A DNA stretch of 49,995 nucleotides from positions 1 to 49,995 of the forward strand of contig CALLOB010000008.1 in the NCBI GenBank assembly GCA_938005315.1, in the 5' to 3' direction. The notes below the pieces were generated by a model. That model saw nothing but the letters and a program-made list of their open reading frames with translations, ran no database searches and was not told the origin of the DNA. Position 1 is the first letter of the stretch. Every line of letters starts with the position of its first letter. The stretch is from an uncultured Phycisphaerae bacterium (GTDB lineage Bacteria; Planctomycetota; Phycisphaerae; UBA1845; PWPN01). Positions 22,797-32,007 of the stretch are shown piece after piece. The translations under genes and the position numbers were made by a program.

Positions 22797-22836
22797 GTTT
22801 TCCGCGGCGCGAGGCTGAACGATTATCGGCACCGGG

Positions 22837-23751
22837 TCACAGAAAGAGGTTCATGACCCGATAAAACAGCCCCCGCTCCGCGGGGCGCCGGCCGATCTCG
22901 CGGGACAGCCGCCCGGCCACGGCCAGCAGGCACGACCCTGCCGGACTGCGCGGGTAGCGGAGCATCAGCGGGCGCCGCTGGCGCACCGCCGCGGAAACGT
23001 GGTCGTCGCGCAGCACATAGCCGTGGTCGAGCACCGGAAGGTGCAGAAAGCGGGCCGCGGTCTCGGCCAGCCGCTCGTACGTCGCCCGGGCTTCGCCGCG
23101 GCTGTCGGCCTGGTTGACCACCACGCCGACCGCGCCGGGAACGACGCCTTCTCCGCCGGAGTCCCAGACCTGGGCGAAGACCTTGATCGTCGCGTAGGCG
23201 TCGGTCAACGCGGTGGGCTCGGGCGAGGCCACGACCAGGACGGTGTCCGCCGCGGCCGCGAAAGCCACCACGTTGCGGGAAATGCCCGCCCCGCAGTCCA
23301 GAACGGCCACGTCATAGTCGCTCTCGATGCGGCGCATGGCCGCCAGCAGGCGATGCCGCTCGAATTCGCTCAAGTCGGCGGCATGGGCGATGCCCGAGGC
23401 TCCGGGAACGAAAGCGATGCCCCCGGGACCGTCGATGACCACCTCGTCCAGGTTCCGGCGCCCGCCGAGCATGTCCGCCCAGGTCGCCTGGACGTCCAGA
23501 CCCAGAACGATGTCCGCGTTCGCCAGCCCCATGTCCACGTCGAAGAGCACCACGCGGTGCCCGCGGGCGGCCAGCGCGATCGCCAGGTTGCAGGCCACGA
23601 AGGTCTTGCCCACCCCCCCCTTGCCGCTGGTCACGGCGATGACATGGGCCTGCGGCGCCGACCGCGGAAGCCGCAGGTCACGACCGGCCATCATCCGGCG
23701 GAGCCGGTCGGCCTGATCGACCTTTCGGGGAAATCGTTCTTCTACGGCCAT
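22837..23751 (-). CDS. flhG: flagellar number regulator, MinD/ParA-like ATPase
   Basis: A 304-residue SIMIBI ATPase of the FlhG/YlxH/FleN type. The deviant Walker A motif SGKGGVGKT lies near residue 43. FDVDMGLANADIVLG (Walker A') and VLDCGAGIS (switch region) follow. FlhG works with FlhF to set flagellar number and position. The start is taken at 23751 (MAVEERFPRKVDQADRLRRM), 34 bases after the flhF stop. This keeps the conserved QADRLRRM N-terminal motif that in other FlhG proteins stimulates FlhF GTPase. Longer in-frame starts overlap flhF. Confidence 0.92.
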   Translation of the reverse strand: MAVEERFPRKVDQADRLRRMMAGRDLRLPRSAPQAHVIAVTSGKGGVGKTFVACNLAIALAARGHRVVLFDVDMGLANADIVLGLDVQATWADMLGGRRNLDEVVIDGPGGIAFVPGASGIAHAADLSEFERHRLLAAMRRIESDYDVAVLDCGAGISRNVVAFAAAADTVLVVASPEPTALTDAYATIKVFAQVWDSGGEGVVPGAVGVVVNQADSRGEARATYERLAETAARFLHLPVLDHGYVLRDDHVSAAVRQRRPLMLRYPRSPAGSCLLAVAGRLSREIGRRPAERGLFYRVMNLFL

Positions 23752-23785
23752 CCTGGCCCCCGGTTCCGGCGGCTCGGGCACGGGA

Positions 23786-25237
23786 TCAGGCCCGGGCGTC
23801 CAACAGGCGCGGAGGCGGCGCATCGGGCTCCGGCCGCTCCGGCGCCGCCTTCGCGCCGGCAAGGATCAGCTCCGCGATCCTCCGCCCGTGTCCGACCTCG
23901 ATGTCGTCGGGCACGTCCTGCCCGGTCGTCAGGTACGACAGGTGCATGCCGAGCTGGCGGGCGAGGTTGAGAACCACTCCCACCCCCACGGCCTCGTCCA
24001 ACTTGGTGAACACGACCTTCGCGGCCCCCAGCGAGGCGAATCGGTCCCGCACCTCGCCCAGCTGCCGCGGGTGAGCGGTGCAGGACAGCACCAGGTGGGC
24101 CTCCATCGTCCCGCGCCCGGCCACGGCCTCGCGGGCCGCGTCCAGAAAGGCCCGCAACTCCTGCAGGCGGACGTGATCCTTCTGGCTACGCCCGGAAGTG
24201 TCGATGAGCACCAGATCCAGGTCGCCCAGGCGCCGGACCGCCGCGGCCATCTCGCCGGGCGTCAGCACGACCTCCAGCGGCAGGTCCAGGATTTCCGCAT
24301 AGGCCTTGAGCTGGTCCACGGCCGCGATGCGATAGGTGTCGGCGGTGATCAGCCCCACCCGTTTTCCGGCCCGCAACTTGAAGTGGGCCGCCAGCTTGGC
24401 GATCGTGGTGGTCTTGCCGACCCCCGTGGGACCGACCAGAGCCACGACCTTCAGCCCGCCGTTCAATTCCAGCGGCTCGGCTGGCGGAAGCAGCCGCTCG
24501 ATGCACTCGCACACCGCCTGATTGAGAAACGCCTCCGCCCGGCCGTGAGCCTTCGGCTCGGGCAGGAAACGCCCGTCCGGTCCGCGGCGCCTGCCATGGT
24601 CGGCCTGAACCTGCGTCGGGGCGGGTCTTTCGGCCAGACGGCGTCGAACGTCGGCTACGATCTGCCGGGCGAGTTCCTCGGCCACGGCGCCCTGCAGCAG
24701 ACGGGCGTAGTAGTCGCTCAGTTCAGCGGGCACGGGGAAGGGATCGACAGCACCCCCGGGCGTCTCGGGCACGGGTATACCCGGCCGACTGAGCAGCTGC
24801 CGCACCATGGCCCGCAACTCGGCCAGTTCCCCGTGAAGGGCGGCCGTGGAGGCGCTGATCTCCTCGATGCTGGCCGGAGAAATCGCTGGGACGGACGTCA
24901 CGGCGGCTCCCTCCGCCACGGACGGCTTTTCGTCCGCCGGGTTCCTGGCCCGGTGTTCCTGGGGTCCCGGGATTCTGACGTAAGCCGTCACATTGGGCGA
25001 TTCCGCCCGCGACGGACGGGCTTCCGTCGGGGGCATGATACCTCGCCGGTCCTGCCGAGGCAACGGCCTGGCATCGGGACTGGCCGTGATTTCGACGACG
25101 TTTCTGGCCCCCACGCCCATGACGCCGCCCTTTCGGACGGTCCGTGTGTGGAGAATCACCGCCCGGGGTCCGAGATCCTTCTTGACCTTCTCGAGAGCCT
25201 GGGCCATCGAGTCACCCTGATAGGTTCGCAGTTCCAT
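23786..25237 (-). CDS. flhF: flagellar SRP-like GTPase
   Basis: A 483-residue protein. The N-terminal B-like region begins MELRTYQGDSMAQALEKVKKDLG. A long disordered Pro/Ala segment follows, and then the NG GTPase domain from about residue 230 with P-loop GPTGVGKTT (269-277), ADTYRIAAVDQLK and DTSGRSQKD. FlhF marks the assembly site of polar flagella. Its start overlaps the end of flhA by 26 bases, which indicates translational coupling. Confidence 0.95.
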   Translation of the reverse strand: MELRTYQGDSMAQALEKVKKDLGPRAVILHTRTVRKGGVMGVGARNVVEITASPDARPLPRQDRRGIMPPTEARPSRAESPNVTAYVRIPGPQEHRARNPADEKPSVAEGAAVTSVPAISPASIEEISASTAALHGELAELRAMVRQLLSRPGIPVPETPGGAVDPFPVPAELSDYYARLLQGAVAEELARQIVADVRRRLAERPAPTQVQADHGRRRGPDGRFLPEPKAHGRAEAFLNQAVCECIERLLPPAEPLELNGGLKVVALVGPTGVGKTTTIAKLAAHFKLRAGKRVGLITADTYRIAAVDQLKAYAEILDLPLEVVLTPGEMAAAVRRLGDLDLVLIDTSGRSQKDHVRLQELRAFLDAAREAVAGRGTMEAHLVLSCTAHPRQLGEVRDRFASLGAAKVVFTKLDEAVGVGVVLNLARQLGMHLSYLTTGQDVPDDIEVGHGRRIAELILAGAKAAPERPEPDAPPPRLLDARA

Positions 25238-27332
25238 CCGGCAGCACCACCAATCCCATGGATTGTACTTCGACGCCGCGAACGATCTCGTTGTACGCCA
25301 GCACCGGCACGTGTGACAACGCCGGTTCGGTCAGCCGCCGCACCCACACGCGGATCTGCGGCGAACAGAGGATCGCCACAATCTTGCCTCCGGCGGAGCT
25401 CATGGCCTGTTCCACCCGCTCACGGATCGCCGCCACCAGACGGCTCTGCGTCTCCGGCGGCAGATTCAGGTAGGAGCCCCTTTCCGTCCGCTCGACATTG
25501 CCGTTGATCAGGTCCTCGATCCCGGGGTCCAGCGTCACCACGTGGAGCACGTTGCGCTCATCCTTATACATCTGGCAGATGGTTCTGGCCAGCGCGTTGC
25601 GCACGTACTCGGTCAGGATGTCGGGATCCCTGGTCCGCGGGGCCCAGTCGCCGAGCGTTTCGAGAATGGTCTCCAGGTCGCGGATCGGCACGCGCTCGCG
25701 CAGCAGGTTCTGCAGGACGTGCTGCAGTTCGCCGGGCTTGATGATTTCGGGGATGACGTCCTCGACGGCCTTGGGCGACTTCTCCTTGAGAGCGTCCAGC
25801 AGGCGGTGGGTCTGCTGGCGGGACAGCAGCTCGTCGGCATGGCGCTTGATGACCTCGGTGAGGTGGGTGGCCAGCACGCTGGAGCAGGGCACGACGGTGT
25901 AGTTGCGCTGCTCGGCGTCGGGACGTTGCTCCTCGTTGATCCACATCGCCGGCAGGCCGAAGGCCGGCTCGCGGGTCTCGATGCCCGCCACCGGGCCGGA
26001 GACCATGCCGTTGTCGATGGCCAGCAGGCAGCCGGGCATGAGTTCGCCGCGGGCCACCTCGACGCCCTTGAGCTTGATCACGTACTGGTTGGGCTCCAGG
26101 CGGAGGTGGTCGCGCACGCGGATCGGCGGGACGACAATGCCCAGTTCGGTGGCCACCTGGCGGCGGATATTGGTGATGCGGTCCAGCAGGTCGCCGCCCT
26201 GCTTGCGATCGACCAGGCGGATCAGGCCGTAGCCGACCTCCAGCTCCATGGGATCGACGGCCAGCAGCGACTCGACGCGGTCGGCCTTCCGGGCGTCGGC
26301 CCGGGCCTGGGCGGCGGCGGTCTCGGTGGCCACGGCCTGCTGGCGGGTCAGCAGCACGGCCAGCCCGGCACAGCCCGATCCCAGGACGATCAGCGGCACC
26401 TTCGGCAGCGGGGTCAGGGCCAGAAAGGCCACGAACACCGCCGCCAGGGACAGGGCGATGGGCCGGGCGGTGAGCTGGCCGAGGAGTTCCTCCCCGAGGT
26501 TGCTGCGGGCGTTGCTGCGGGTCACGAGCATGCCGGCGGCGACCGAGACGATGAACGCCGGAATGGCCGCGACCAGCCCGTCGCCGATGGTCAGCGTGGT
26601 GAAGACCTTCAGGCACTCCATCAGCGGCATGCCGTGCTCGACCATGCCCACGTAGATGCCGCCGAGCACGTTGACCAGGGTGATGATCAGCCCGGCGATG
26701 GCGTCGCCGCGCACGAACTTCGAGGCTCCGTCCATGGCCCCGTAGAAATCGGCCTCGGCGGTGACCTCGTCGCGGCGGCGGCGGGCCTCGGCCTCGTTGA
26801 TCGTGCCGGCGTTGAGGTCGGCGTCGATGGCCATCTGCTTGCCGGGCATGCCGTCGAGGGTGAACCGGGCCGCCACTTCCGCGATGCGGGTGGCTCCCTT
26901 GGTCACCACCACGAACTGGATGACCGTCAGGATGATGAAGATGATGATGCCCACCGCCAGGGAGCCGGCGGTGACGAAGTTGCCGAACACCTCGACGACG
27001 TGCCCGGCGGCGGCGGTGCCCTGCTGGGCGTTGGTCAGGATCAGCCGGGTGGTCGCGGTGTTGAGGGTCAGCCGCAGCAGGGTGACGCCCAGCAGCAGCG
27101 ACGGAAACGAGGAGAACTCCAGCGGGCGCTGGATATACATCACCGTCAGGAAGACCACCGCGGCCAGGGTGATATTGCCGGCCAGCAGGAAGTCCAGCAG
27201 CGGCGTCGGCAGCGGCACCAGCAGGACGAAGATCAGCAGGGTGGCGCCGATGGGCAGCACCAGCCCGCGGTTCCGCTGCATGAACCGCACGGGGCGCGAT
27301 GCCAGGATGGCCGCCGAAGGGGTCGTCGCCAT
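25212..27332 (-). CDS. flhA: flagellar export gate protein FlhA
   Basis: A 706-residue FlhA. The N-terminal membrane half (about 1-330) has the FHIPEP-type signature region (SFPSLLLGVTLLRLTLNTAT) and several transmembrane helices. The cytosolic half (about 350-700) forms the chaperone/substrate docking ring. FlhA is the largest component of the flagellar type III export gate and is linked to proton-driven export. GGAG lies 5 bases before the ATG. It overlaps flhF downstream. Confidence 0.97.
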   Translation of the reverse strand: MATTPSAAILASRPVRFMQRNRGLVLPIGATLLIFVLLVPLPTPLLDFLLAGNITLAAVVFLTVMYIQRPLEFSSFPSLLLGVTLLRLTLNTATTRLILTNAQQGTAAAGHVVEVFGNFVTAGSLAVGIIIFIILTVIQFVVVTKGATRIAEVAARFTLDGMPGKQMAIDADLNAGTINEAEARRRRDEVTAEADFYGAMDGASKFVRGDAIAGLIITLVNVLGGIYVGMVEHGMPLMECLKVFTTLTIGDGLVAAIPAFIVSVAAGMLVTRSNARSNLGEELLGQLTARPIALSLAAVFVAFLALTPLPKVPLIVLGSGCAGLAVLLTRQQAVATETAAAQARADARKADRVESLLAVDPMELEVGYGLIRLVDRKQGGDLLDRITNIRRQVATELGIVVPPIRVRDHLRLEPNQYVIKLKGVEVARGELMPGCLLAIDNGMVSGPVAGIETREPAFGLPAMWINEEQRPDAEQRNYTVVPCSSVLATHLTEVIKRHADELLSRQQTHRLLDALKEKSPKAVEDVIPEIIKPGELQHVLQNLLRERVPIRDLETILETLGDWAPRTRDPDILTEYVRNALARTICQMYKDERNVLHVVTLDPGIEDLINGNVERTERGSYLNLPPETQSRLVAAIRERVEQAMSSAGGKIVAILCSPQIRVWVRRLTEPALSHVPVLAYNEIVRGVEVQSMGLVVLPDGTANLSG

Positions 27333-27394
27333 GGTCGCTCCGTCCGGCTCTCCGGCTCACGCCCGGCGGCGGGCCGGGCCGGCCGCCTTGAACC

Positions 27395-28489
27395 TCAGTT
27401 CATCACCGGCTCGGCGGCCGGCCGCCGCCGGCTCCGGCCGGTGAGCTCATACACGTAGGCCAGCACCTCGGCCACCGCCTTATACAGCTCCGCCGGGATC
27501 TCCTGCCCGACCGCGACGTCGCGGTACAGGGCCCGGGCCAGCGGCTTGCGCTCCACGATGGGCACGCCGTTGGCGACCGCCACCTGGCGGATGCGCAGGG
27601 CGACGTAGTCGGCGCCCTTGGCGATGACCCGCGGGGCCCGCATCGTGGCGCCGTCATACTGCAGGGCCACGGCCAGCTCGGTCGGGTTGGTGACCACCAC
27701 GTCGGCCCGCGGGACGGTCGACTGGATGCGCTGCAGGCTGAGCTGCATCTGAACGCGGCGCCGCCGGGCCTTGAGCTTCGGGTCGCCGTCCATCCGCTTG
27801 AGCTCCTCCCTGATCTCCTCCTTGGTCATCCGCAGGTCGCGTTCCGTGCGGTACTTCTGGTACACGAAGTCGATGATCGCCAGCAGCAGCAGCACCACGG
27901 CCAGCCGCAGGGCCAGGCCGAGAACCACTTCCGCGGCCATGCCGATCATCGCCGTGTGCGGCAGGCGGCAGGCGGAGGCCAGGACGTCCATCCGGCCGTG
28001 CAGCGTGTACCAGGCCACCAGCCCCAGTAGCCCGGCCTTGAGCACGCCCATGAGCAGATGCACGAACGAACGGGCGCTGAACATCCGCTGCAGGCCGCTG
28101 AGCGGGTTGAGCTTGTCCAGCGAGGGGCGAAGCGGCCTGGTGGTCAACAGCACCCCGACCTGCAGGAAGGCCGTCACCCCGGCGACCACCAGCACCGTGA
28201 GCAGCAGCGGAAGGAGCACCGCGGCGCAGTGCCCGGCGGCGGCCTCCAGGATCACCTTCATGCCCCCGGCGGTCGCGGCGTCCTGGCCGGTTTCGCCCAG
28301 GCAGCGCCGCATGACCTCCAGCAGTCTGCCGAACAGGTCTCGCCCGGTGACCTGCAGAAACACCAGGGTACCCAGCAGCGCCACCGCCGCGGTCAGGTCG
28401 GTGCTCCGGCCGACCTGTCCCCGGCTGCGGGCCTCCTCCCGCCGTCGCGGGGTCGGGGCCTCGGTCCTCTCCTGTGCGGTCTCGGGCAT
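27395..28489 (-). CDS. flhB: flagellar export switch protein FlhB, NPTE variant
   Basis: A 364-residue FlhB with four membrane helices (about 30-210) and the cytosolic autocleavage domain. The protein switches export from rod/hook to filament substrates, after self-cleavage between Asn and Pro of an NPTH motif. Here the motif reads N268-P-T-E271, so Asn and Pro are kept but the fourth-position His is Glu. The flanking VVTNPTELAVALQYD and the conserved downstream part (APRVIAKGAD, PIVERKPLARALY) are otherwise intact. It lies between fliR and flhA. Confidence 0.95.
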   Translation of the reverse strand: MPETAQERTEAPTPRRREEARSRGQVGRSTDLTAAVALLGTLVFLQVTGRDLFGRLLEVMRRCLGETGQDAATAGGMKVILEAAAGHCAAVLLPLLLTVLVVAGVTAFLQVGVLLTTRPLRPSLDKLNPLSGLQRMFSARSFVHLLMGVLKAGLLGLVAWYTLHGRMDVLASACRLPHTAMIGMAAEVVLGLALRLAVVLLLLAIIDFVYQKYRTERDLRMTKEEIREELKRMDGDPKLKARRRRVQMQLSLQRIQSTVPRADVVVTNPTELAVALQYDGATMRAPRVIAKGADYVALRIRQVAVANGVPIVERKPLARALYRDVAVGQEIPAELYKAVAEVLAYVYELTGRSRRRPAAEPVMN

Positions 28490-28527
28490 GATGCCTCATC
28501 CTCGAAGCCGGCCGGTGCGCACCCGCC

Positions 28528-29313
28528 TCAGGGCCGACCGGCCGCAGCCAGGGCCGCCGCGATGTCCTCCAGCCCGTCGGTCAGGGCCTCGACCATCACC
28601 GACTCGAACGAAACCAGGGTCAGCGCCAATGCGGCCAGCGCGACCGACAGCTTGAGCGGGAACCCCACGGTGAACAGGTTCAGCTGGGGCAGCGTCCGGG
28701 ACACGAAGCCCAGCGTGACCAGGGTCAGCATCAGCGCCAGCAGCGCCGGCCCGCCCACCCGGATGGCCAGTTGGAACGAGAGCGTCAGCAGGTCGACCAG
28801 CACCGCCGCCAGATCCTCGCTGACCCGCATGGACAGTGGCGGGAGCGTCGCGAAGCTGTCCAGCAGCCCGCGAACCAGCGCCCGGTGCCCGCCGACGCAC
28901 AGAAACACCAGGATCAGCAACAGCTGGAAGAGCTCGCCCACGGCGGTGCTGGTCGCCTCGAACAGCGGGTTGAACGACGCCCCCAGCCCCAGCCCGGACT
29001 GGTGCCCGACCACCTCCATGGCCAGTTCCACCCCCAGAAACACCAGCGACACGCCGAAACCCGCCACCAGCCCGATCATCAGCTCCCCGACCATGCCGAC
29101 CACCGCGCCGGCCAGCGTCACCGGCACCCGGACGTGTTCGGCGACCATGGGGAAGACCGCCAGGCTCACGGCACAGCACAGCAGGACCTTCAGCCGCATG
29201 GGGATCAGGATGCTGGCAAAGAACGGCGCCGCCAGAACCAGCCCGGCCACCCGGCTGAGCACCAGCATGAACGCCGGCAGCAGCAGATAGAACTCGGCGA
29301 TCGACCACGGCAT
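28528..29313 (-). CDS. fliR: flagellar export gate protein FliR
   Basis: A 261-residue membrane protein of normal FliR size with about six hydrophobic segments, from FYLLLPAFMLVLSRVAGLVL near the N-terminus to LKLSVALAALALTLV near the C-terminus. It includes the MEVVGHQSGLGLGASFNP segment typical of the family. FliR forms the export gate core with FliP and FliQ. The ATG at 29313 has GGAGG 9 bases upstream; an upstream in-frame start would overlap fliQ. Confidence 0.95.
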   Translation of the reverse strand: MPWSIAEFYLLLPAFMLVLSRVAGLVLAAPFFASILIPMRLKVLLCCAVSLAVFPMVAEHVRVPVTLAGAVVGMVGELMIGLVAGFGVSLVFLGVELAMEVVGHQSGLGLGASFNPLFEATSTAVGELFQLLLILVFLCVGGHRALVRGLLDSFATLPPLSMRVSEDLAAVLVDLLTLSFQLAIRVGGPALLALMLTLVTLGFVSRTLPQLNLFTVGFPLKLSVALAALALTLVSFESVMVEALTDGLEDIAAALAAAGRP

Positions 29314-29339
29314 CCGCGAAAACCTCCGCCGGCCGGCGC

Positions 29340-29600
29340 TCAGAACGGCGGCCGGCCGAACATCTCCGTCGCGTACTCCAGCATCAGGGTGGCCAGCCAC
29401 GGCACCAGCACCAGGGCCAACCCGATCATGGCCACGATCTTGGGCACGAAACTCAGCGTCTGCTCCTGAAGCTGGGTCATCGACTGGATCAGCGAGATCA
29501 CCAGCCCCACCAGCATGCCGATGCCCATGACCGGCGCCGAAATGATCAGCGCCATCATGATCGCGTCGCGGGCCAGATCCAGCCCCTCGCTCACGTCCAT
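29340..29600 (-). CDS. fliQ: flagellar export gate protein FliQ
   Basis: An 86-residue protein with two membrane helices (MMALIISAPVMGIGMLVGLV and VAMIGLALVLVPWLATLML) and the family segment SLIQSMTQLQEQTLSFVPK. FliQ packs round the FliP-FliR core. The start could also be the in-frame GTG at 29612, which adds four residues. Confidence 0.93.
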   Translation of the reverse strand: MDVSEGLDLARDAIMMALIISAPVMGIGMLVGLVISLIQSMTQLQEQTLSFVPKIVAMIGLALVLVPWLATLMLEYATEMFGRPPF

Positions 29601-29643
29601 GCGCGTCGTCACCCCCGGCCCGCGTAACCGCCCGCGGCGGCCG

Positions 29644-30468
29644 TCAGGCGAAACCCATCATCAGCGACGCCACCACCAGGTGCCACCCGTCGGCCATCAC
29701 GAACAGCAGCAGCTTGAACGGCAGCGAGATCAGCACCGGCGGCAGCATCAGCATGCCCATCGAGATCAGCACCGTCGCGATCACCATGTCGATCACCAGG
29801 AACGGCAGGTAGAACCGGAAGCCGATGATGAACGCGGTCTTCAGCTCGCTCAGAATGAACGCCGGGATCAGCACCATCGTGCGGACCTCGCCGCGGGTCA
29901 GTGTTTCACCCGGCGGCACCGGCTGCTTGCGGGCGTACTCGACGAAAAGGTAGATGTCCTCCTCGTCGCCGGCCCGCTCGATCTGGGCGAACATGAACTC
30001 GCGCATGTGGCGGTCGGCGATGGCCAGGGCCCGCTCCTGGGTCATCCCCGGCTCGTTGTCCAGCCAGGGCCGCACCGCCTCGCCGTAGATCCGCTCGTAG
30101 GTCGGAGCCATGATCAGGAACGTCAGAAACAGCGATATGCCGGTGAGGATCTGGCTCGGCGGCAGCTGCTGCGTGCCCAGCGCCTGCCGCAGCAGGGCCA
30201 GCACGATCAGGATCCGCGTGAAGCTCGTGGTCATGACCAGGATCGACGGCGCCAGCATCAGCACCGTCATGATCACGAGGATCTTCAGCGTGCCGCTGAC
30301 CCCTTCGCGGGTGGTGGCCACCGGGATGACCTGGCTGAGGTCCGGGACCAGCGTGTTGTCGATCGGGGTTTCCGGGGCGCGCACCTGCCCCGGTGCCGCG
30401 GGAACGGCCAGCAGCAGCGCCAACGCCGCCGCCGCCCAGCGAGATGTGGCTCCATGCCTTCCGGTCAC
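29644..30468 (-). CDS. fliP: flagellar export gate protein FliP
   Basis: A 274-residue FliP with a signal peptide (about 8-30, WAAAALALLLAVPAA), a first membrane helix (LVIMTVLMLAPSILVMTTSF), a periplasmic domain and C-terminal helices (FRFYLPFLVIDMVIATVLIS). The FTRILIVLALLRQALGTQ segment is diagnostic. I chose GTG at 30468 because GGAG lies 6 bases upstream; the TTG at 30474 abuts that site. Confidence 0.95.
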   Translation of the reverse strand: MTGRHGATSRWAAAALALLLAVPAAPGQVRAPETPIDNTLVPDLSQVIPVATTREGVSGTLKILVIMTVLMLAPSILVMTTSFTRILIVLALLRQALGTQQLPPSQILTGISLFLTFLIMAPTYERIYGEAVRPWLDNEPGMTQERALAIADRHMREFMFAQIERAGDEEDIYLFVEYARKQPVPPGETLTRGEVRTMVLIPAFILSELKTAFIIGFRFYLPFLVIDMVIATVLISMGMLMLPPVLISLPFKLLLFVMADGWHLVVASLMMGFA

Positions 30469-30537
30469 GCGCAACTCCGTCGCGCCGTCTGAGTGTCCGA
30501 CGACGACCGCCTCCGGCGGACGCCGCCGCCCGTCCGC

Positions 30538-31314
30538 TCATCCCCGCGATCCGGTCAGCCGGCGGACCTTCTCCAGCAGCGTGTTCAGCTGCCCGTGGGC
30601 CCGCGTCGCCGGATCGTCCGGGTCCTGCTCCCCCGCCTCCGAAGCCGGGTAAGCCGACGCCTCCGCTTCCATCGCCCCGGCGAAACCTCCGCTCCGGGCC
30701 TCCCGCCCGGCCCCCTCCAGCTCCCCCAGCAACAGGGCCACCTGATCGGGGTCGGTCACGGTCATCAGCAGCGTGATCTGCTCGGGCGACTGCCCCAGCA
30801 GCACCAGATGCCGCCCCATCCGCACCAGTACCACGTTCTGACGCGGCGAGAGCGGCACCCGGGCAACCACCCGCAGGCCGCCCGTGCCGATCAGCATCCC
30901 CCGCGACGGCAGGCAGCGGCGTACCAGCATCGCCGCCGCCGCGATCACCGCCAGGACCACCGCCAGCGGCAGCAGATCCCGAAGTCGCCAGACGCCGCCG
31001 CGGGACTCGCGACGGCCCACCGCGGCCTCCTCCGAGGCCGGCCGCGACGCCGGAGCCGGTGCCGGACGCCGCTCGACGACCCGCCGGTCACCCGGCGCCC
31101 CTCCGGCCGACGCTCCCTGCGGCTGTCCGGCCGCAGGGCCCGGGGACTCTCCGACAATCGAGAGCACGTCCCGGTGCGGCAGGCCCAGCCGCCCGCTGTC
31201 CCCGATCGGGGCCAGTTCCAGCTCCGCCGCCGGCAGGGATGCCGGGACCTGAGCCGCGGCCGGAGCGACCGCCGCCAGCACCATCCAACAGCCGCAGAGC
31301 CGACTCCAGCCCAC
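30538..31314 (-). CDS. fliO: flagellar export gate assembly protein FliO
   Basis: A 258-residue protein. An N-terminal signal-like segment (CGCWMVLAAVAPAAA) precedes a Pro/Ala-rich periplasmic stretch, one membrane helix (LLPLAVVLAVIAAAAMLV, about 128-146) and the FliO domain (LRVVARVPLSPRQNVVLVRM). FliO helps the FliP ring assemble. I chose the GTG at 31314 because GGAGG is 8 bases upstream. It lies 22 bases after fliN. FliO is the least conserved gate gene, and position supports the call. Confidence 0.88.
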   Translation of the reverse strand: MGWSRLCGCWMVLAAVAPAAAQVPASLPAAELELAPIGDSGRLGLPHRDVLSIVGESPGPAAGQPQGASAGGAPGDRRVVERRPAPAPASRPASEEAAVGRRESRGGVWRLRDLLPLAVVLAVIAAAAMLVRRCLPSRGMLIGTGGLRVVARVPLSPRQNVVLVRMGRHLVLLGQSPEQITLLMTVTDPDQVALLLGELEGAGREARSGGFAGAMEAEASAYPASEAGEQDPDDPATRAHGQLNTLLEKVRRLTGSRG

Positions 31315-31336
31315 GCCGCGATCCTCCCGGCCCCGA

Positions 31337-31951
31337 TCAGCCGTCCTGCGGCTCGTCCTCGGCCTTGAAGATGTCGTTGATCCGAACGCAGAAGTTGTCG
31401 TTGAGCACCAGCACCTCGCCACGGGCCACCAGCCGGTCATTCACGAACACATCCACCGGGTCGCCGGCCAGCTTGTCCAGTTCCACCACCGATCCCTCGC
31501 CCAGGCGAAGCACGTCCTCGACCATCATCCGCGTCCGGCCCAGCTCGATCTTGACGTTCAGCTCGACGTCCCGGAGCAGATCGATGCCCTGCTCCGCACC
31601 TGCAGGCGTTTCCACGCGCTCGAGCTCCGGAATACTCATCGGCACCGCGCCGGGCGGCACCGGTCTGGGGGCCGGCGGAGGTGTCGCGGCCTGTTCGGCC
31701 TCGATCGCCGCGGCCATCGCGGCGGCCACCTCGTCGAAAGGCCGGCCCGAGGAGTCCACCCGCGCATCCGGCACGTCGGCCGCGGCCGCGTTCAGGGCGG
31801 CGTCGATGTCCGCCTGGCTGAGGCCCTCGTCGCCGCCGGAGGCGTCACCGCCGGCGTCGGCAGCCGGCGAACCGGCCGTTTCCGCCGTCAGGCCGGCCTC
31901 GGCCAGCGCCGCGTTGATATCGTCCTGACTGAGAACGCCGTCATCGGCCAT
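31337..31951 (-). CDS. fliN: flagellar motor switch protein FliN with doubled N-terminal motif
   Basis: A 204-residue protein. The C-terminal SpoA/C-ring domain (about 120-198; [27 protein letters not shown] start, [21 protein letters not shown] end, cited as landmarks) defines FliN. The N-terminal extension is unusual. [10 protein letters not shown] at 7-16 and [10 protein letters not shown] at 44-53 both resemble the LSQxEIDALL motif of FliM that binds phosphorylated CheY. A Pro/Ala linker follows. Typical FliN is about 130 residues. No fliM gene is present in this window. The protein should form the base of the C-ring and may also take signal input. Confidence 0.92.
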   Translation of the reverse strand: MADDGVLSQDDINAALAEAGLTAETAGSPAADAGGDASGGDEGLSQADIDAALNAAAADVPDARVDSSGRPFDEVAAAMAAAIEAEQAATPPPAPRPVPPGAVPMSIPELERVETPAGAEQGIDLLRDVELNVKIELGRTRMMVEDVLRLGEGSVVELDKLAGDPVDVFVNDRLVARGEVLVLNDNFCVRINDIFKAEDEPQDG

Positions 31952-32007
31952 GTCGGCACCACCGCTCCGCGATCCCGGGCCGCCCCGGCCCGCGGGCCCC
32001 GCCGAGA

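Noticed and set aside
22823..22830. Exact sigma-28 -10-like octamer GCCGATAA on the minus strand just after flhG.
   Set aside because: No TAAA-type -35 element is found at the required distance, so I do not call a sigma-28 promoter.
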